NCBI GenBank assembly: GCA_050084985.1
Contig: JBITNC010000001.1
Coordinates: 139,748,001 to 139,812,000 of the forward strand
From: Nageia nagi
Lineage: Eukaryota > Pinophyta
Direction: 5' to 3'
DNA: 64,000 nucleotides
Shown here: positions 61,722-64,000 of the stretch, one piece after another
How the letters are laid out: each line of letters starts with the position of its first letter
How positions within the stretch are numbered: the first letter of the stretch is position 1
Notes under the pieces: generated by a model
The model's input: only the letters and a program-made list of their open reading frames with translations
Databases searched by the model: none
Told to the model about the DNA's origin: nothing
Made by a program: the position numbers and the translations under genes

Positions 61722-61878
61722 AAATCCCAACCCAAGGGTTTTCCATATTTTAAAAATATGATATTTTATCAATGTATTCCCAATAAAGATGCATAGTATG
61801 GTAAATGCCCAAACCAAGGGGTTTTTATATCTAAAAAATATGAGATTTTATCAATGTATTCCCAGTAAAGACATATAG
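61722..61878. repeat. Imperfect tandem duplication of about 80 bp
   Basis: Two copies (about 61,722-61,798 and 61,802-61,878) share cccaa.ccaaggg, tatgatattttatcaatg or tatgagattttatcaatg, and gtattccca.taaaga. Several differences are present. Confidence 0.8.
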
Positions 61879-61889
61879 AAATAACAATG

Positions 61890-62110
61890 ATGGTTATTTA
61901 AAGTCCACCCAACAAGGACATGATCATAAAATAGTGATGGTTATTTAATGTCTACCCAAAAAGGACATTATAATAATATAATAATGGTTATTTAATGCCC
62001 ACCCAATAAGGATGTGATCATAAAGCAATGATAGTATTTAACATCCACCTAACAAGGACATGATCATAAAGTAGTGTTGGCTATTTAACATCCACCCAAC
62101 AGGGATGTAA
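61890..62110. repeat. 47-bp minisatellite, about 4.7 units
   Basis: Units begin atggttatttaa (61,890), then recur at about 47-bp steps, each with a core ccaccca-caaggacatgatca-taaa. Units differ from one another at several sites (for example tctacccaaaaaggaca and ccacctaacaaggacat). The last unit stops at ggatgtaac. Confidence 0.88.
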
Positions 62111-62719
62111 CAACATTTCAAGATGAAGTAAAGTGATATACTCATTTACAAAACATAATAAAGAAAATATTTTTCATATATTGGTTATGCATATGAAGTT
62201 ATGAAAATGGTTTAGAAAATAATACCTAAACTGACCATTGATGACCATAATGGAGGTGCAATGCCTAGAATGGATGCTAGGGTCAGCATGATTACTACTA
62301 TTAGCATGGATGCTAAGGACATTAAGAGAACTTAATTCTAAATTTATTTGATGATGAAACATGATGCAATGAATCTTGGTAAACTACAAATTGTGTTTGG
62401 AGTGACTTCTCTATTTCTTAATGCATTAACTATACAACTGATAAACTCAAATTAGTATACTTAATCACATAGCTATCATAATATGAATTTACAACTATCC
62501 TAAACAAAATACAACTATGAGAGTTTTAAAATATCACTATTTTATGATCATCATGAATCATCAAAAATACCAATGTGAGCATTGAGATACATTTTTAAAA
62601 ATTGCATAGAAGGCTAGCACTAGCATTAGGATAACAAAATAAAAACAAATCTAAGAGAATGATATTGGATATCTACATAGTTTACTAACAAAATAGGACC
62701 TAACTATATACAAGTGACA

Positions 62720-64000
62720 AGCTTATCTTATGCATAAAAGGATTTCATATTCTTTGCATTGGTAGAAACCATATTTTTTTTTCCATCAATAGTTTCCATC
62801 TTGTATGCTCCATTGGGATATTTTATCTTGAAAACATATGGAACAATGTAATTTATCTCAAATTTACCTTTGTCTTCCTTCTTAGCATCAATTTTATGAT
62901 GATTTTCCTTAAGCACCAAATTTCTAACTTGAAACTCTCTTGGCCTTATCTTCTTTCTATATGCCTTCTTAATTATTTTTTGATATGCTATGAGGTGCTC
63001 CTTTTCTCATCCAATCCTTCTAACTACCTTAGCCTTTCTTTTCATTTCTCTTCCCAATAAATGATTCCTTGAAAATACAACCTTAGTGATGGTATCTCCA
63101 ATTGTAATGGAAGTACTACCTCATCCCCATAAATTAATAAAAATGGAATACATCTTATTGCTGATATAATGCTTGTTCTAAAGTCCATAATGCATATATT
63201 AATTATGATTCCAATCTCTATGATGCTTTTTGATAGTCTTGTAAACTTTTTTTATAATGGTGTTGATAGTTACTTCAAGTTTTCTATTGCCTTGAGGATA
63301 ATATGTTGATGAACATTTTTATTTTATCTTGAATTATTTGCAAAATTACCTAACATTATTGACTATGAAATTCTTTCCATTATCCATGATTATCTGATAT
63401 GGAATAGCAAATATTGTAATGATGTTATTCGTAAAAAAATCATAATTTGATGATCCTTAAATGATATCAAAGGTACTACTTCTTCCCACTTAGTGAAATA
63501 TTTAGTAGCAACCAAAATAAATGTATGGCCTTCACTAAATTTAGGATTAATGACCTGCAACCAAATCCAAAGCTCAAATAGCAAATGACCAATGAGAGAT
63601 CATTATAACTAACTCACTTGAAGGAGTCAAACTTAAGTTAGCATACTTTTAACATTTTTCACTTGCCTTAACATGAAGTATGTAGTATTTTTACATATAT
63701 GGCCAATAATAATCCAATATTAAAATATTTTGAAATATAGCTTTACCATTAAAGTGTCCTCCACTTATGCCATCATGCACTTATTCCATAGCTTGAGTAG
63801 TTTCTTTTCTAGTTAAGCATCTAAGAAATGTTCCAACAAAAGATATTTTCTAAAGTATATCACCAATAATGACATACCTTACCACCCTTCGATCGCTTGA
63901 TTCTCCATTTAAGAAATTTGATGTAACATGAATCCATAATCTTTCTATCTTTCAAGAACTTATATACATTAGCATACCATTCATGCAATGGAAGAATAGC
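62720..64000 (-). pseudogene. Ty3/gypsy pol relic: integrase region
   Basis: Minus-strand order from the window edge: decayed zinc-binding region (VHDGISGGHFNGKA-like text near 63,780), integrase core GHTFILVATKYFTKWEEVVP at 63,534-63,475, integrase C-terminal YGDEVVLPLQLEIPSL near 63,130-63,080, and a tail with EDKGKFEINYIVPYVFKIKY at 62,877-62,818 and ending NMKSFYA at 62,728. This is the order of a plant gypsy integrase. The text has several stops, and RT/RNase H would lie beyond 64,000. It is on the opposite strand to the gag relic at 56 kb, so it is a separate copy. Confidence 0.82.

Overview
This window is nuclear DNA of a land plant with a large, repeat-filled genome, most likely a gymnosperm and probably a conifer. 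That identification is inference. It rests on one two-exon plant gene split by a 4.4-kb intron, AT-rich spacers full of old retroelements, and a Penelope-like element (PLE), a group rare in plants but reported in conifers. There are no bacterial genes, CRISPR arrays or operons, and no confident tRNA or rRNA gene.

The one convincing intact host gene is at 6369-11121 (+): a stress-response A/B-barrel (Dabb) protein of the HS1 type, 107 residues, with a clean GT..AG intron (6506-10934). A LINE runs in the same direction and its poly(A) tail stops about 17 bp before the gene's TATA-like box.

Region by region: 0.7-1.7 kb is an old Copia 3' end related to the full-length Copia at 39-48 kb. 1.75-6.22 kb is a 5'-truncated LINE whose tail carries a second retroposed insert with an 11-bp target duplication. 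6.2-11.5 kb is the HS1-like gene. 12.5-12.7 kb is a fold-back element. 13.1-22.9 kb is a three-level nest: a 1.4-kb coding-free LTR element (TRIM-like) inside a LINE, inside a Copia element. 23.9-24.9 kb is a DUF4283-type relic. 28.4-30.2 kb is the PLE relic. 31.2-32.1 and 37.6-38.3 kb are PPR pseudogenes. 33.3-35.6 and 48.5-54.9 kb are broken copies of a second Copia family with LTRs of about 1.4 kb. 39,065-47,881 is a young complete Copia element with 490-bp LTRs differing at 2 sites and a perfect 5-bp target duplication. 55-58.9 kb is a Ty3/gypsy gag relic and 62.7-64 kb a Ty3/gypsy integrase relic that runs off the window.

Most of the genes here are selfish elements acting on each other. 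LINE machinery explains the retroposed insert at 5.4-6.15 kb. The young Copia has two stop codons and a changed RNase H residue, so it would need help in trans to move. The most unusual signals are the PLE, a five-copy hairpin array with compensatory base changes in the Copia 3' region, and the TRIM-like element with its own paired-change hairpins.
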